Positions 35,516 to 44,522 of a stretch of 64,000 bases of DNA are shown piece after piece. How positions within the stretch are numbered: position 1 is the stretch's first letter; each line of letters begins with the position of its first letter. A program made the translations under genes and the position numbers. The notes beneath the pieces are model-generated. The model saw only the letters and a list, made by a program, of their open reading frames with translations. It was not told the DNA's origin and did not search any database. Origin of the DNA: Eubacterium_G segne (GTDB taxonomy: Bacteria; Bacillota; Clostridia; Lachnospirales; Lachnospiraceae); the NCBI RefSeq assembly GCF_014287775.1, contig NZ_JACOOZ010000007.1, positions 62,001 to 126,000 on the forward strand, in the 5' to 3' direction.

Positions 35516-35755
35516 CTATTTTATTTCTATTATTTTTTCAAACCACTTTGTTTCATATTTTGCATATGGAAATGCAAACTGTACTCCACCACCCAACGTT
35601 TTTCCCCAACTTTCTTGAGGTCCTACAATACTAACCTCTAATATTGTATTCTTAGGTAGTTCAACAATTACTAACTTATCTGGTATATTTTCTAGTGCAA
35701 AAAAATCTTTTATTTGTTTAGCAGACATTTTTAGTTTCCCTTCTGAATTGAACAT
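35516..35755 (-). CDS. TNT-like toxin C-terminal fragment (79 aa)
   Basis: The product contains NIPDKLVIVELPKNTILEVS followed by IVGPQESWGKTLGGGVQFAF, which resembles the C-terminal half of TNT-type NAD+ glycohydrolase toxins (a GGG-x-Q motif before the last strand and helix). The same frame stays open upstream to about 35797 and reads LFVSDGESMFNSEG, matching the usual TNT stretch before it, so this is the tail of a longer toxin. GGAGAGAGT precedes the ATG. Without its N-terminal half it is probably inactive; it is a displaced cassette. Confidence 0.55.
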   Translation of the reverse strand: MFNSEGKLKMSAKQIKDFFALENIPDKLVIVELPKNTILEVSIVGPQESWGKTLGGGVQFAFPYAKYETKWFEKIIEIK

Positions 35756-35896
35756 ACTCTCTCCATCAGAGACAAATAGTTGTTTTCGTATATCTTCTCA
35801 GTTTCATTTTACTCTCTCCATTTTTTCACGTCACTTTATTAAGTCTTTTATATTTTTTCAAAAATGTTTCTAGAAATTGAAACAACTTTTTTCAAA

Positions 35897-35926
35897 AGTA
35901 ATTGTGGCTACATAGCCACAATTACT
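35897..35926 (-). terminator. Terminator after the full toxin's immunity gene
   Basis: A perfect 14-bp inverted repeat, AGTAATTGTGGCTA / TAGCCACAATTACT, followed on the minus strand by TTTTGAAAAAAG. The stretch 35798-35896 holds no gene. Confidence 0.75.
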
Positions 35927-35980
35927 CGAAGAATCAATCTTATTATTCAATTGTCTATATGTACCTTCTAAAATGTAAGT

Positions 35981-36481
35981 CTATTCCACCTTATGTCTAT
36001 GTAACTCACCGTCCTTAATTATCACATGGTAATCCTCAATCTTGTATGGTTTATATATTCCCTTAAAATATTCGTATCTGTCATAATACTTTACTCTTTC
36101 ATAAATATCCAAATCCTTGATGGGCACAAATACTGTATCTTCTCCATTATATTCATGTTTAATACCTAACGCTTTCATTGTTTCTTCATAATCTTCATCA
36201 TCCATACTTGTCGGTGTAATTGCCATTTTTTCAAACAACTTGCTTCCCCTTAATGCCACCTTATGTCCCTTATATATTGCGTATGGTCTGACACTACGGA
36301 TGTTTCCTATCTCATCTGGTGTAACGGGGCGAATGTAACCTCCCCACTCATCCTGTATGCACTTGTCATCTATAAAATCGTCATCATAGAGTGGAATTAC
36401 TAATTTATTAATAACACCATCTCTATACAACAATGTTTCTTTCCCATTGTAAGTTATGTAGCTACCCCTTCTCAATCTCAT
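35981..36481 (-). CDS. Immunity protein of the full-length toxin
   Basis: 166 residues from ATG 36481 (ATGA overlap with the toxin stop, GGAGG 7 bp upstream within the toxin's WRKIK codons); ATG 36496 would add MEENK. It is a member of the four-copy family (IRPVTPDEIGNIRSVRPYAI, ALRGSKLFEKMAITPTSMDD, FVPIKDLDIYERVKYYDRYE). The coupling ensures the antidote is made whenever the toxin is. The fold is unknown to me. Confidence 0.82.
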   Translation of the reverse strand: MRLRRGSYITYNGKETLLYRDGVINKLVIPLYDDDFIDDKCIQDEWGGYIRPVTPDEIGNIRSVRPYAIYKGHKVALRGSKLFEKMAITPTSMDDEDYEETMKALGIKHEYNGEDTVFVPIKDLDIYERVKYYDRYEYFKGIYKPYKIEDYHVIIKDGELHRHKVE

Positions 36482-39400
36482 TTTATTTTCCTCCATAAAT
36501 TTTCTTTTTGTACGTACCTATACTGTTCCACTATCTTTCCATTTTCAATCTTGGTCATCAACGCATTATTATCATATCCTACTCCATCTTTTTTTAAGTT
36601 CCATTCTGGTATGACTTTACCATTTTCCGATCCCGTAAATCCATTTCTTGTACATGGATTTTCATCTACATTACCACCTCCAAATTCTATTCCATATGTT
36701 TTGTCCAAATTAATCCTCTCCAAATCATCTGATATAGTATTAAATTCTATCTTCCAGTATGACTTGTCTATTGAGTGATATGGTGTGCCTTTGTAATTCA
36801 GACGAAATGTTTCAAAAATATCCTTAAAATTTCCAACATCATTATAGTCTTCTACCCTTGATATATACCCTATTACAGCATTATATTCTCCACTTACATA
36901 CTTTTCAACATCTTCCTGCTTAATATATTTTCTCAGCAAAGTACTCTCATTTATTGTAAACTTTTCCCTAATAGACTTAATTATCTCCTTCTCTCTTCCT
37001 GTGTATTTTTCACCCTTTAACGGCTTAAGCTTCAATTCCTGAAATTTATCTATAGTTATTTTATTCTCCTTAAGTCCTTTACATAGCGTCTTACTTAATG
37101 ACAGAGTGTTTTTATTTTTCAACAATTTCACCGCGTCATCAAGGTAATCTATCATTAACTGAATGCCCTTCTTTTCATCAGTTTCCGGCAGACTGTTGAT
37201 TACATCAATTACATCGTGAATGTTGCCATTTTCTTCATATCTCTTTATTAATGTTTGTCCGTCTTTTCCAAAGGGTTCCAGTTCATTGGCGAACTTGTCC
37301 CCATACTTATTCTTTATACCATACCAGTAATCATCTATGGCTCTGTTTCCGCCTGTATCTTTTCCCCCTCCTGTACCCCCTGTACCTGTATCTTTTCCTG
37401 AGCCTCCTCCTATCTCCGAATCGCTTTTTCCTACTCCCGGATCTGTTTTTTCTCCATCTTTTCCGGAGTCGTCTTTTCCTATTTCCGAGTCGCCTTCTTC
37501 GGATCCTGAACCACCTGAATCTGAATCTCCTCCTGTTCCGTAATCATCTTCTCCTGTTCCTGTATTATCTGACCCTGAACCTCCTTCTGAGCCGGAACCA
37601 CCGTCTCCCGGTCCCGGTTTATTCTCTCCCGGATCAGCAGGATCCACGTCCGGTTTATTCTCTCCCGGATCAGCAGGATCCACGTCCGGTTTATTCTCTC
37701 CCGGATCTGCTGGATCCACATCCGGTTTATTTTCTCCCGGATCTACCGGATCCACATCCGGTTTTGATGGTTTGACATCCTTCCCTATGTCTATTACTTT
37801 CCATTTTCCATACTTTTTAGATATAAATTTGAAAAAAGCTGACTCATCGTAACTTATGCCCTCCATTATTTTAGGCATTGCGTAGTCAAATACGAGTACC
37901 ATCACCCAGGCTTCCAAAGCCTTCTCAAGTATCTTTTCTGCCGTTTCACGGTTAGGATTTTTCACATAATCCGACGTCCATTCCCCTACATTAATTATTT
38001 CCTTTCCGGCGTAATATGCCCCTGTTACACTAAGTATTATCACACATATATCCAAAATGCTGATTCCTGATGCTAAGGATACCAACACATTCATCAGTGC
38101 TTCCAATGCGCATAATGCAAAATACTCATATGTGGCTATTGCAAATACCGCTGCGATAGCTACCAACACTGTGAACAGCACCAAACTAATTTCAGATGAA
38201 CTTTGTCCTCCGCATAAACCACCTGCAATCATGTAAGAAGCTGCACCATTTTCGGTATTTAATACAATATAACCGGTTCCCCGCCAATCGTAGTAAGATA
38301 TTTCTTTCTCTGGTACTATTACTAGTTTACCATTATTTAGTGCCTTTTGAATTTCCTTTTTGGTATTTTCGTTAATTGAAAGACTATTTAACTTATCCGT
38401 ATCTTCATTTGCCAAAGTAAGAACGTCTATACCTCTTTCCTTTGCCTCCTCAATAACTGATATGGAAGATATTCCCTGAGTGTCTGTTGCTTCACCTATT
38501 ACATATCCCTCTAAATACGAACCTATCGCTCCACTTAGCATCATAAAATTCTTTACGTCTGCATTTTCTCTGATAGCTTCATCTTTGTTTTCAGATTCAT
38601 CCTGCTTCGGTGCAACCCCTAATGTATCAGTATCCACGTCAATATATAATGAACCGTCACTAATGGCAACAGGCATTCCCATCATCCTGCTTACCTTCGG
38701 CATGTACCCCACTATGCATTGGCTGATACACCTTGCCCACTGTACCCCGGCCGCCTTTGCCGAGAGCTGTGTGTATAAATCAAGATACCCGAAATACTCC
38801 TGACCCACGGTACATGTCAAAACTTCCATTGCCTGAATCAGATTTCTTTTTCCACTTTTAACCTCATCAACACAGGACTGAAGCTCTTCATATTTTGTGT
38901 CAAAATAAGTGCTGTTTATGGTATTGTAATCAAATACAATTCCATAAATCCCACCTGAAACAAGGGGATTTTCCACCTTTACTTCATCAGTTCCTGCCTC
39001 AGCTATATTCATTACAAGGTTCGTGTATGTACCCGGAATCTGTGAATTACCTTCAAGAACCTTTTGCTCATCTACCTTTATTACCGGCTTCACTCTTACC
39101 AGATATGATGGTGTTGAAAATAAATCACCATACCTGTCTATTATTTTTTCATCCTCATCGGTTGCAGGCTCATAACTTAATGTTACATTATGTCCATATA
39201 AATCCGCCGTATAAAATGTAATGCTTGCATCCGCAGTTTCAGCAAAGGTTTCCCCGTACAGTGCATTATTAACTGCCAATGTGATTTTATCCATAAAATC
39301 ATCTGTAAGGTAATTTTCTTCATACGTTATGCTTACTACATGGTAAGGAAGACTGTTAGGCAGATATCCGGTTTCTACCTTCTTTATATTTCTTATCCCT

Positions 39401-40767
39401 ACTGCATCAGCAACTTCCTTTAATTCTATATCATTATTATTTATAAAGTCCTTAAGTTCACTTTGCTTTTGTGATACTTCATTTTCGCTATTTTGAATAT
39501 CCCCGTTGAATATATCTTTGTAATCTGAATTGATTAGTGCTTCTTCCAATTTTTCTGTACTAGAATAAGTAACGTTTTTTTCTGTATCTCCCCGCAAAAA
39601 TTTCTCTACCCTATTATCTTCCACCTCTTCTTCATACTGTTTAAAGGACGGGTCAACATCTACCCATACCTTTTCTCCACTAACTTTTCCTGCACCCCTG
39701 TATGAATCATATGGAACCAGCACCTTTACCCAGGCATGTTCTATTCTCAATTTAGTAATCTTGCCTTTTCCATTAATTCCATAATTAGTTGAGACTCCCA
39801 GCATTGACATTGCATTAACAGCTGCTTTTTCTGTCTTAACTCCAAGCCAGTTCATTGCCTTATTTATTTCAATATCAACATTGCCTGTTACAAACTTTGC
39901 TTCATATCCCTTATATCTTAATAATGCAATCAGTAACGCCGCCTGATCCAGATCATTTCCTGCTTTTTGCTCATATGTTCCTATGGCACCAAGTCTTAAA
40001 CCGGTATACTGCCTATACTGAATATTGTTTCTGACATATTCATATATTTCTGCCGGTGTTTCCAATGAATCGGCTATTTTTTGTATACTTTCGTTAATTT
40101 TAAGATATGACTCGTTGGCAGCTTCCGTAGAATCAGCACTATAATTTATGTAATTAGACTTAACCATCTGCTCACCAATTATTTTTTCTGATTCATACCC
40201 CGTTGCCCTTCCATGAGCCTCATCGTCATTATCCACCTTTGGCTCATCATACTTTTGCATATCTTCTATTTCAGATTTTATTGATGCAATCTCAACATTA
40301 ACTTCTTTTTCCGAAACAGTACCTGATTTCATTTTTTCAGACAGCTTTTCAATTTTTTCTGAAACCCTGTTAAGACCATTCATTGCCAGTTTTTCATAGC
40401 TGTCGGCTCTTTTTATTATTTCTTCCGATGTTGTATTTTTCTTTGCGTTCTTAACTTCCTTTTTTACTGTTTCCTCTGTATCCTTTATTAGTTTTCCAAG
40501 ATTATTCAGTGTGTCTTTTTGTTTTTCTCCCTCTGTTGAACCTTCTAATTCTTCCATCACTTGTGAAATATCGCTATATTTCTTTGCTGAAGCCACCCTT
40601 ATCTGTGGTTTTTCCCCCTTCATCTCATTACATGCAATTGTCTTATCCGACTTACTTTCTCCCGGCAAAATGTCCGGTGCATAAGTAGATACTACCATTA
40701 TTGCAACAATAAGTGACGCTGCTATTATTGTATTATATAATTTATTTTTAAACATGCTTAATGACAT
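36478..40767 (-). CDS. Polymorphic toxin with transglutaminase-like domain (1429 aa)
   Basis: The start is ATG 40767 (MSLSMFKNKLYNTIIAASLI) rather than the upstream ATG at 40839: AGAAGGGG precedes it and it overlaps the upstream stop as TAATG. An N-terminal signal or anchor (8-28) is followed by a coiled coil (about 60-175) and a transglutaminase-like domain (about 236-380). The latter keeps EHAWVKV and WVDVDPSF, but the usual cysteine position reads AGNDLDQAALL. A hydrophobic stretch lies near 920-975 (LVLFTVLVAIAAVFAIATYE). Then come four DPGENKPDV repeats, a Gly/Ser-rich linker and a toxin domain over the last 200 residues (FQELKLKPL to WRKIK) that matches four orphan modules downstream. 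The toxin activity is unknown to me. Confidence 0.85.
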   Translation of the reverse strand: MSLSMFKNKLYNTIIAASLIVAIMVVSTYAPDILPGESKSDKTIACNEMKGEKPQIRVASAKKYSDISQVMEELEGSTEGEKQKDTLNNLGKLIKDTEETVKKEVKNAKKNTTSEEIIKRADSYEKLAMNGLNRVSEKIEKLSEKMKSGTVSEKEVNVEIASIKSEIEDMQKYDEPKVDNDDEAHGRATGYESEKIIGEQMVKSNYINYSADSTEAANESYLKINESIQKIADSLETPAEIYEYVRNNIQYRQYTGLRLGAIGTYEQKAGNDLDQAALLIALLRYKGYEAKFVTGNVDIEINKAMNWLGVKTEKAAVNAMSMLGVSTNYGINGKGKITKLRIEHAWVKVLVPYDSYRGAGKVSGEKVWVDVDPSFKQYEEEVEDNRVEKFLRGDTEKNVTYSSTEKLEEALINSDYKDIFNGDIQNSENEVSQKQSELKDFINNNDIELKEVADAVGIRNIKKVETGYLPNSLPYHVVSITYEENYLTDDFMDKITLAVNNALYGETFAETADASITFYTADLYGHNVTLSYEPATDEDEKIIDRYGDLFSTPSYLVRVKPVIKVDEQKVLEGNSQIPGTYTNLVMNIAEAGTDEVKVENPLVSGGIYGIVFDYNTINSTYFDTKYEELQSCVDEVKSGKRNLIQAMEVLTCTVGQEYFGYLDLYTQLSAKAAGVQWARCISQCIVGYMPKVSRMMGMPVAISDGSLYIDVDTDTLGVAPKQDESENKDEAIRENADVKNFMMLSGAIGSYLEGYVIGEATDTQGISSISVIEEAKERGIDVLTLANEDTDKLNSLSINENTKKEIQKALNNGKLVIVPEKEISYYDWRGTGYIVLNTENGAASYMIAGGLCGGQSSSEISLVLFTVLVAIAAVFAIATYEYFALCALEALMNVLVSLASGISILDICVIILSVTGAYYAGKEIINVGEWTSDYVKNPNRETAEKILEKALEAWVMVLVFDYAMPKIMEGISYDESAFFKFISKKYGKWKVIDIGKDVKPSKPDVDPVDPGENKPDVDPADPGENKPDVDPADPGENKPDVDPADPGENKPGPGDGGSGSEGGSGSDNTGTGEDDYGTGGDSDSGGSGSEEGDSEIGKDDSGKDGEKTDPGVGKSDSEIGGGSGKDTGTGGTGGGKDTGGNRAIDDYWYGIKNKYGDKFANELEPFGKDGQTLIKRYEENGNIHDVIDVINSLPETDEKKGIQLMIDYLDDAVKLLKNKNTLSLSKTLCKGLKENKITIDKFQELKLKPLKGEKYTGREKEIIKSIREKFTINESTLLRKYIKQEDVEKYVSGEYNAVIGYISRVEDYNDVGNFKDIFETFRLNYKGTPYHSIDKSYWKIEFNTISDDLERINLDKTYGIEFGGGNVDENPCTRNGFTGSENGKVIPEWNLKKDGVGYDNNALMTKIENGKIVEQYRYVQKENLWRKIK
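37616..37761 (-). repeat. 36-bp coding repeat in the toxin linker
   Basis: Four tandem 36-bp units (GGTTTATTCTCTCCCGGATC...) encode PDVDPADPGENK; the unit nearest the N-terminus differs slightly. They mark the flexible junction between the delivery part and the toxin domain. Confidence 0.9.
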
Positions 40768-43700
40768 TACTGTACCCCTTCTTGTTCTTTCCTGTTGTTT
40801 TTCTTCAATGCTACGCAAATGATAATTAAAGCTATACATTGTATCAGAATCATTATCCTAATATTATCCCTGGTAATAAAATCACCTGTTGTAGGACTTA
40901 ATATGGACTTACCGTTTTCCATATATTTCACTGACTCTGACTCTTTTTCTTCCTTAACACTTCTGTTATCTATACTTGCAACATTGTTTTTTGCTTTGTT
41001 ACTATGATTTAAATCCGTCTTAGAACCACCCCTTTTATTGGCAGTTTCTTCTTTGTTTTTGTTATCTTTGACAGTATTTTTATCATCCTTACCCCTACCC
41101 GCATTTTTCTCTTTCACAAACACTGCCTTTATTCTTACGCCTTTATCCGGCATAACTATGTTTATTTGTGAACTATTTACCTGATTAATGTCCAATGATA
41201 TATCTTCACTTACCCACTTATCAAATACATATCCCTTATTGGCTTTAGCATTTAAGGTGACTACTTTGTTCTTCTTGTATTCCCCACTTTTATCCTCTAC
41301 ATTTCCTCCTGTTCCTGCCGTAACTTTCAATATATATATGTGTTCCAAAATATCTATTCCTGCTACATCAAGGGCTGTCATTTCTCCATTAATCTCCGCC
41401 ATATATATGGCAATATAACTTCCCTCTTCATAGCTCTTAGTTTTAACAGTTATCTTTTCACCAGCTTCGTTACTACCTGCAAGTTCCATCTCACCGTCAG
41501 TTATGTAAATTCTGTTGGCATCATCCTTATTGATTAATACAATTCTTGTATTTGTTTTTTTCTTTTCTAAATTGTTATAATCAGTTAAATTAATATCTGC
41601 CGTAATATCATCCCCAACATATACTCTATTGTCAGATAATGACATTTTTCCTGTGACTTGTCCCTTATTTTCATCCATTATTGTTTCTTCCGGTTTATTG
41701 TGGGACAATATACTGTTTCCTTCTTTTTTCTCGATTTTAACAGTGCTCTCATCCTCACTTTCATCTTCATTTTTTATATCCGGTATAGCTGAACTTTTAT
41801 TGTTTGAAACACCAATCTTTATGTCATCTAAGTTAATTTCTATGTTCTCATCATTTTCATCAACGTAAGAAAATTTTATGTCTTTAATTAAATTTATATC
41901 TTTCTCAAAGAACATATTTGAAATGTCATATTTAATGTCTAAATTCCGGTCCTCCCCCACTCTTAAATAATTTCTATTGTAGATTACTGTTGTTGTACCA
42001 TCTTCATTTTTTATCACTTCATCAGGTTTATTATCAAAACTTATTTTTGAAAATGGAATATCATTTTCCAGTGTCATGGAAAGTTTCACATTTCTTCCTG
42101 CCATTTTGAAAATATCTCCCAGTAATTCCCTAACACTACTGATAATTTCGCCGTTATCCTTTGAATTAACCCAGCGTCCTCCACCTACTTCTGTGATATA
42201 CTCCATTATTTCCTTTGCTTCTTCGATTTTTTCCATCGAATAATCATTTTCCAGATAAACACCATAAATATTAATATTCTTTTCTCTGATTTTATCTTCA
42301 TCAAGTGTCTTGCTATCTATCCCTTGACTTCTCGTTCCATCAGTAAATAAATATATTACCCTGTCTCTGTCATCTTCGTCAAAAAAACCTGAAAAATAAT
42401 TTATGGCATAATACGTGAATGTTCCACCGTTCGGTTCTTTGCCATAGGCTCTCTCAAGCCCCCAATTTATTTCCTTTTCATTATTTGTAAAATCTCCAAT
42501 GTATCTGTTCAAAGTAACATCAAACATTGCCACTCTGTCTTCCGGCTGCTTGTTATCTATTATTAATTTCGCACCATCTACCGCTTTCTTCCAATCCTCT
42601 TTTGACATGCTTCCGGAACTGTCAAGCATTATCATTATGTCCATTGGTTTTCTTTTAATTGTTTCCGATAAACCTTTTCCTGATAATGAAAAATCAACAT
42701 TTATGTTGTCCGTTGTGGTGTCAATGAAGTTACTGCTAACCTTATAATCTATGTCAATTCTATTTTCGTCTGTGGATGAATATATCTTCACATAATTGTT
42801 TTTGGTCTTTTGCTCCACACCTTTTCTTAATATTTTCGTTTGAACCCTGACAATGGTTGTATCTTTTATATCCGGAACATATGTAAAATCATCAAAAATA
42901 ACTTCCTTTAAATTCTCTCCACCAATTTTTTTATTTTCCGCCTTGTATAAAACCTTTTCATTGTCCCCAATAATACTTACCTCTGCGGTTATTTCATCAC
43001 TTACATTTGATAAAACATATGCTGACGGCTGTATTATTATTTTTTTACCTGAATTAATTTTATATGCTTTTGGAGAAATATTACTATTAACAGATTGAAC
43101 TTCAAATGTTTCTAATACTTCAACAGCCTTTAACCTGCTTGCTATAACCTCTCCTTTGATGTTATCAACTATTGAAACTAGAACTTCAAAAGTACCAATA
43201 TTATTTTCTGTATTCCATAAATAGGTATTGTTCCCTTCTGTATTCAACATTTGTGAATAACCTTCTTTTCCTGATACAACAACAATTACCTTATAATTGT
43301 CCTTCATTCCTATAATATCAGGTGTTATTTTAACTTCTGAATAGGCGCCTATTCTTTCCTTCTCAGAACTTATCTTTATTCCTTTTATTAATACATTACC
43401 TGTATTTAGCTTTCCGGCTGCTTCTTCATACTCATTTACCAAACTAATGTAAAGACTTGTAAGTTCTATATCTTCAAATAAACTGCCATCTTCAGCCACT
43501 TTATTTGAGATAACTGAAATTCTGTTTAATGTATCATCATCATCCTCCGCCAGCGCCAGTGAACACATAAGTGAATTTTTCATTGTTTCCTCATCAGTTC
43601 CCCACAGTGTGTTATCTTTTTCGTTACTTTTTATGTACTCCCTGCATTTTTTTAATGTTTCTTTTCCTGCCTTGTTAAATGAAGCTGTATTTCCCTTAAT

Positions 43701-44093
43701 AACCCTGTATACCAAAGCTGTAAGGTAACTGCTGGATTTTTCTCCCGAAAAAGCAAATCCACCATCTTCATTTTGGCAAAGATTAAGATAATTTACAGCT
43801 TTAGTTATTTTTTCACTATTATCTTTTTCGCTTTTCTCCATACACTCCACTGCAAGAATAGTGTCTAAAACATCACTTTTATAATCTTTTGAAATTCCAA
43901 ACCCGCCATCTTTATTTTGGAGCTCTGCAAACTCTATTTCTTCCTGATTTTTATTTACTAATTTATTATTTTGGGTAATTGCTAAGAATTTTCTGAATAT
44001 GTCATCGTTACTTTTAGTTTCAGATTTTTTAAGCCATTGTAACGCCTTCTCTTTTTCATCTGCTAAGCTTTCCTCATAAGCTAAGTTTTCCAA
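40767..44093 (-). CDS. VWA surface protein, main part (1108 aa after an in-frame stop)
   Basis: The ORF begins at a TTG just after an in-frame TAA (44115-44117) that cuts it from its signal peptide. Residues 1-160 hold prenyltransferase/squalene-cyclase-like repeats (YLNLCQNEDGGFAFSGEKSS). A von Willebrand A domain spans about 485-690 with the MIDAS motif MIMLDSSGSMS. An InlB-B-like repeat follows near 965-1035 (GYVFDKWVSEDISLDIN), then a Lys/Asn-rich spacer and a sorting-signal-like end: SPTTGD, a hydrophobic helix and KKNNRKEQ. The stop overlaps the toxin start as TAATG, so the two are translationally coupled. It may display or help deliver the toxin; that is inference. Confidence 0.8.
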   Translation of the reverse strand: MENLAYEESLADEKEKALQWLKKSETKSNDDIFRKFLAITQNNKLVNKNQEEIEFAELQNKDGGFGISKDYKSDVLDTILAVECMEKSEKDNSEKITKAVNYLNLCQNEDGGFAFSGEKSSSYLTALVYRVIKGNTASFNKAGKETLKKCREYIKSNEKDNTLWGTDEETMKNSLMCSLALAEDDDDTLNRISVISNKVAEDGSLFEDIELTSLYISLVNEYEEAAGKLNTGNVLIKGIKISSEKERIGAYSEVKITPDIIGMKDNYKVIVVVSGKEGYSQMLNTEGNNTYLWNTENNIGTFEVLVSIVDNIKGEVIASRLKAVEVLETFEVQSVNSNISPKAYKINSGKKIIIQPSAYVLSNVSDEITAEVSIIGDNEKVLYKAENKKIGGENLKEVIFDDFTYVPDIKDTTIVRVQTKILRKGVEQKTKNNYVKIYSSTDENRIDIDYKVSSNFIDTTTDNINVDFSLSGKGLSETIKRKPMDIMIMLDSSGSMSKEDWKKAVDGAKLIIDNKQPEDRVAMFDVTLNRYIGDFTNNEKEINWGLERAYGKEPNGGTFTYYAINYFSGFFDEDDRDRVIYLFTDGTRSQGIDSKTLDEDKIREKNINIYGVYLENDYSMEKIEEAKEIMEYITEVGGGRWVNSKDNGEIISSVRELLGDIFKMAGRNVKLSMTLENDIPFSKISFDNKPDEVIKNEDGTTTVIYNRNYLRVGEDRNLDIKYDISNMFFEKDINLIKDIKFSYVDENDENIEINLDDIKIGVSNNKSSAIPDIKNEDESEDESTVKIEKKEGNSILSHNKPEETIMDENKGQVTGKMSLSDNRVYVGDDITADINLTDYNNLEKKKTNTRIVLINKDDANRIYITDGEMELAGSNEAGEKITVKTKSYEEGSYIAIYMAEINGEMTALDVAGIDILEHIYILKVTAGTGGNVEDKSGEYKKNKVVTLNAKANKGYVFDKWVSEDISLDINQVNSSQINIVMPDKGVRIKAVFVKEKNAGRGKDDKNTVKDNKNKEETANKRGGSKTDLNHSNKAKNNVASIDNRSVKEEKESESVKYMENGKSILSPTTGDFITRDNIRIMILIQCIALIIICVALKKNNRKEQEGVQ

Positions 44094-44114
44094 TATTTGG
44101 GATGTTTCATAAAG

Positions 44115-44315
44115 TTAAATGTTATCACCAAAACTTCCATCCCTGTTTTGTTCTTTTTTAATCCACTTAACTGACTGACATTTTAATCTGTCCATTTCAG
44201 CTAATGATATCGTTTCAATTGAAAAAGCACTTATATTTATGTTCATGACTGCCAGTTCCACAATCATCATAAATACAAGTGCATGTGCTAAAAATTTTAA
44301 TGCTTTGGTATTCAT
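44115..44315 (-). pseudogene. Signal peptide and start of the VWA protein, cut by in-frame TAA
   Basis: 66 codons from ATG 44315 after GGGGAGGACTTATCCA. It has a signal peptide (HALVFMMIVELAVMNINISA), then the first repeat VKWIKKEQNRDGSFGDNI and TAA. The codons after the TAA stay in the same frame and continue the repeat (LYETSQILENLAYEES). So a single nonsense change (for example CAA to TAA), not a frameshift, splits a protein of about 1180 residues. Confidence 0.82.
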
Positions 44316-44460
44316 TGGATAAGTCCTCCCCTTTGTTTTTCGAATAAAAACATTATAGAATTTATAAAAACATTTTTCAAGCTTTTCCAGTAACTTTGTA
44401 TAATACTTCCAATAATATCATATTATTACTATTACATTACAGGCAATTTAGCATAAAAAA

Positions 44461-44486
44461 TATCCGGCAGGATTTCCTGCCGGATA
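44461..44486. terminator. Bidirectional terminator closing the glucan operon
   Basis: TATCCGGCAGG-ATTT-CCTGCCGGATA is a perfect 11-bp inverted repeat with A/T runs on both sides. On the minus strand it follows the phosphorylase gene at 44523. The interval 44316-44460 upstream of the VWA gene holds no other gene. Confidence 0.92.
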
Positions 44487-44522
44487 AAAAAATCATATTA
44501 TTTTATTTTATCATCTGAAAAC

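Noticed and set aside
37251..37775. Plus-strand 174-codon Leu/Pro-rich ORF
   Set aside because: It is the shadow of the Gly/Ser/Asp linker and DPGENKP repeats of the toxin gene.
40767..40839. Upstream ATG (40839) as the toxin start
   Set aside because: It would overlap the VWA gene by 73 bp and hide the signal peptide; ATG 40767 has AAGGGG upstream and a TAATG coupling.
44090..44117. Frameshift between the two VWA pieces
   Set aside because: Codon-by-codon reading shows the same frame on both sides, so it is a nonsense codon rather than a frameshift.
29453..44486. Prophage or integrative element borders for the toxin island
   Set aside because: No integrase, recombinase, tRNA, phage structural gene or flanking direct repeat was seen at either end.
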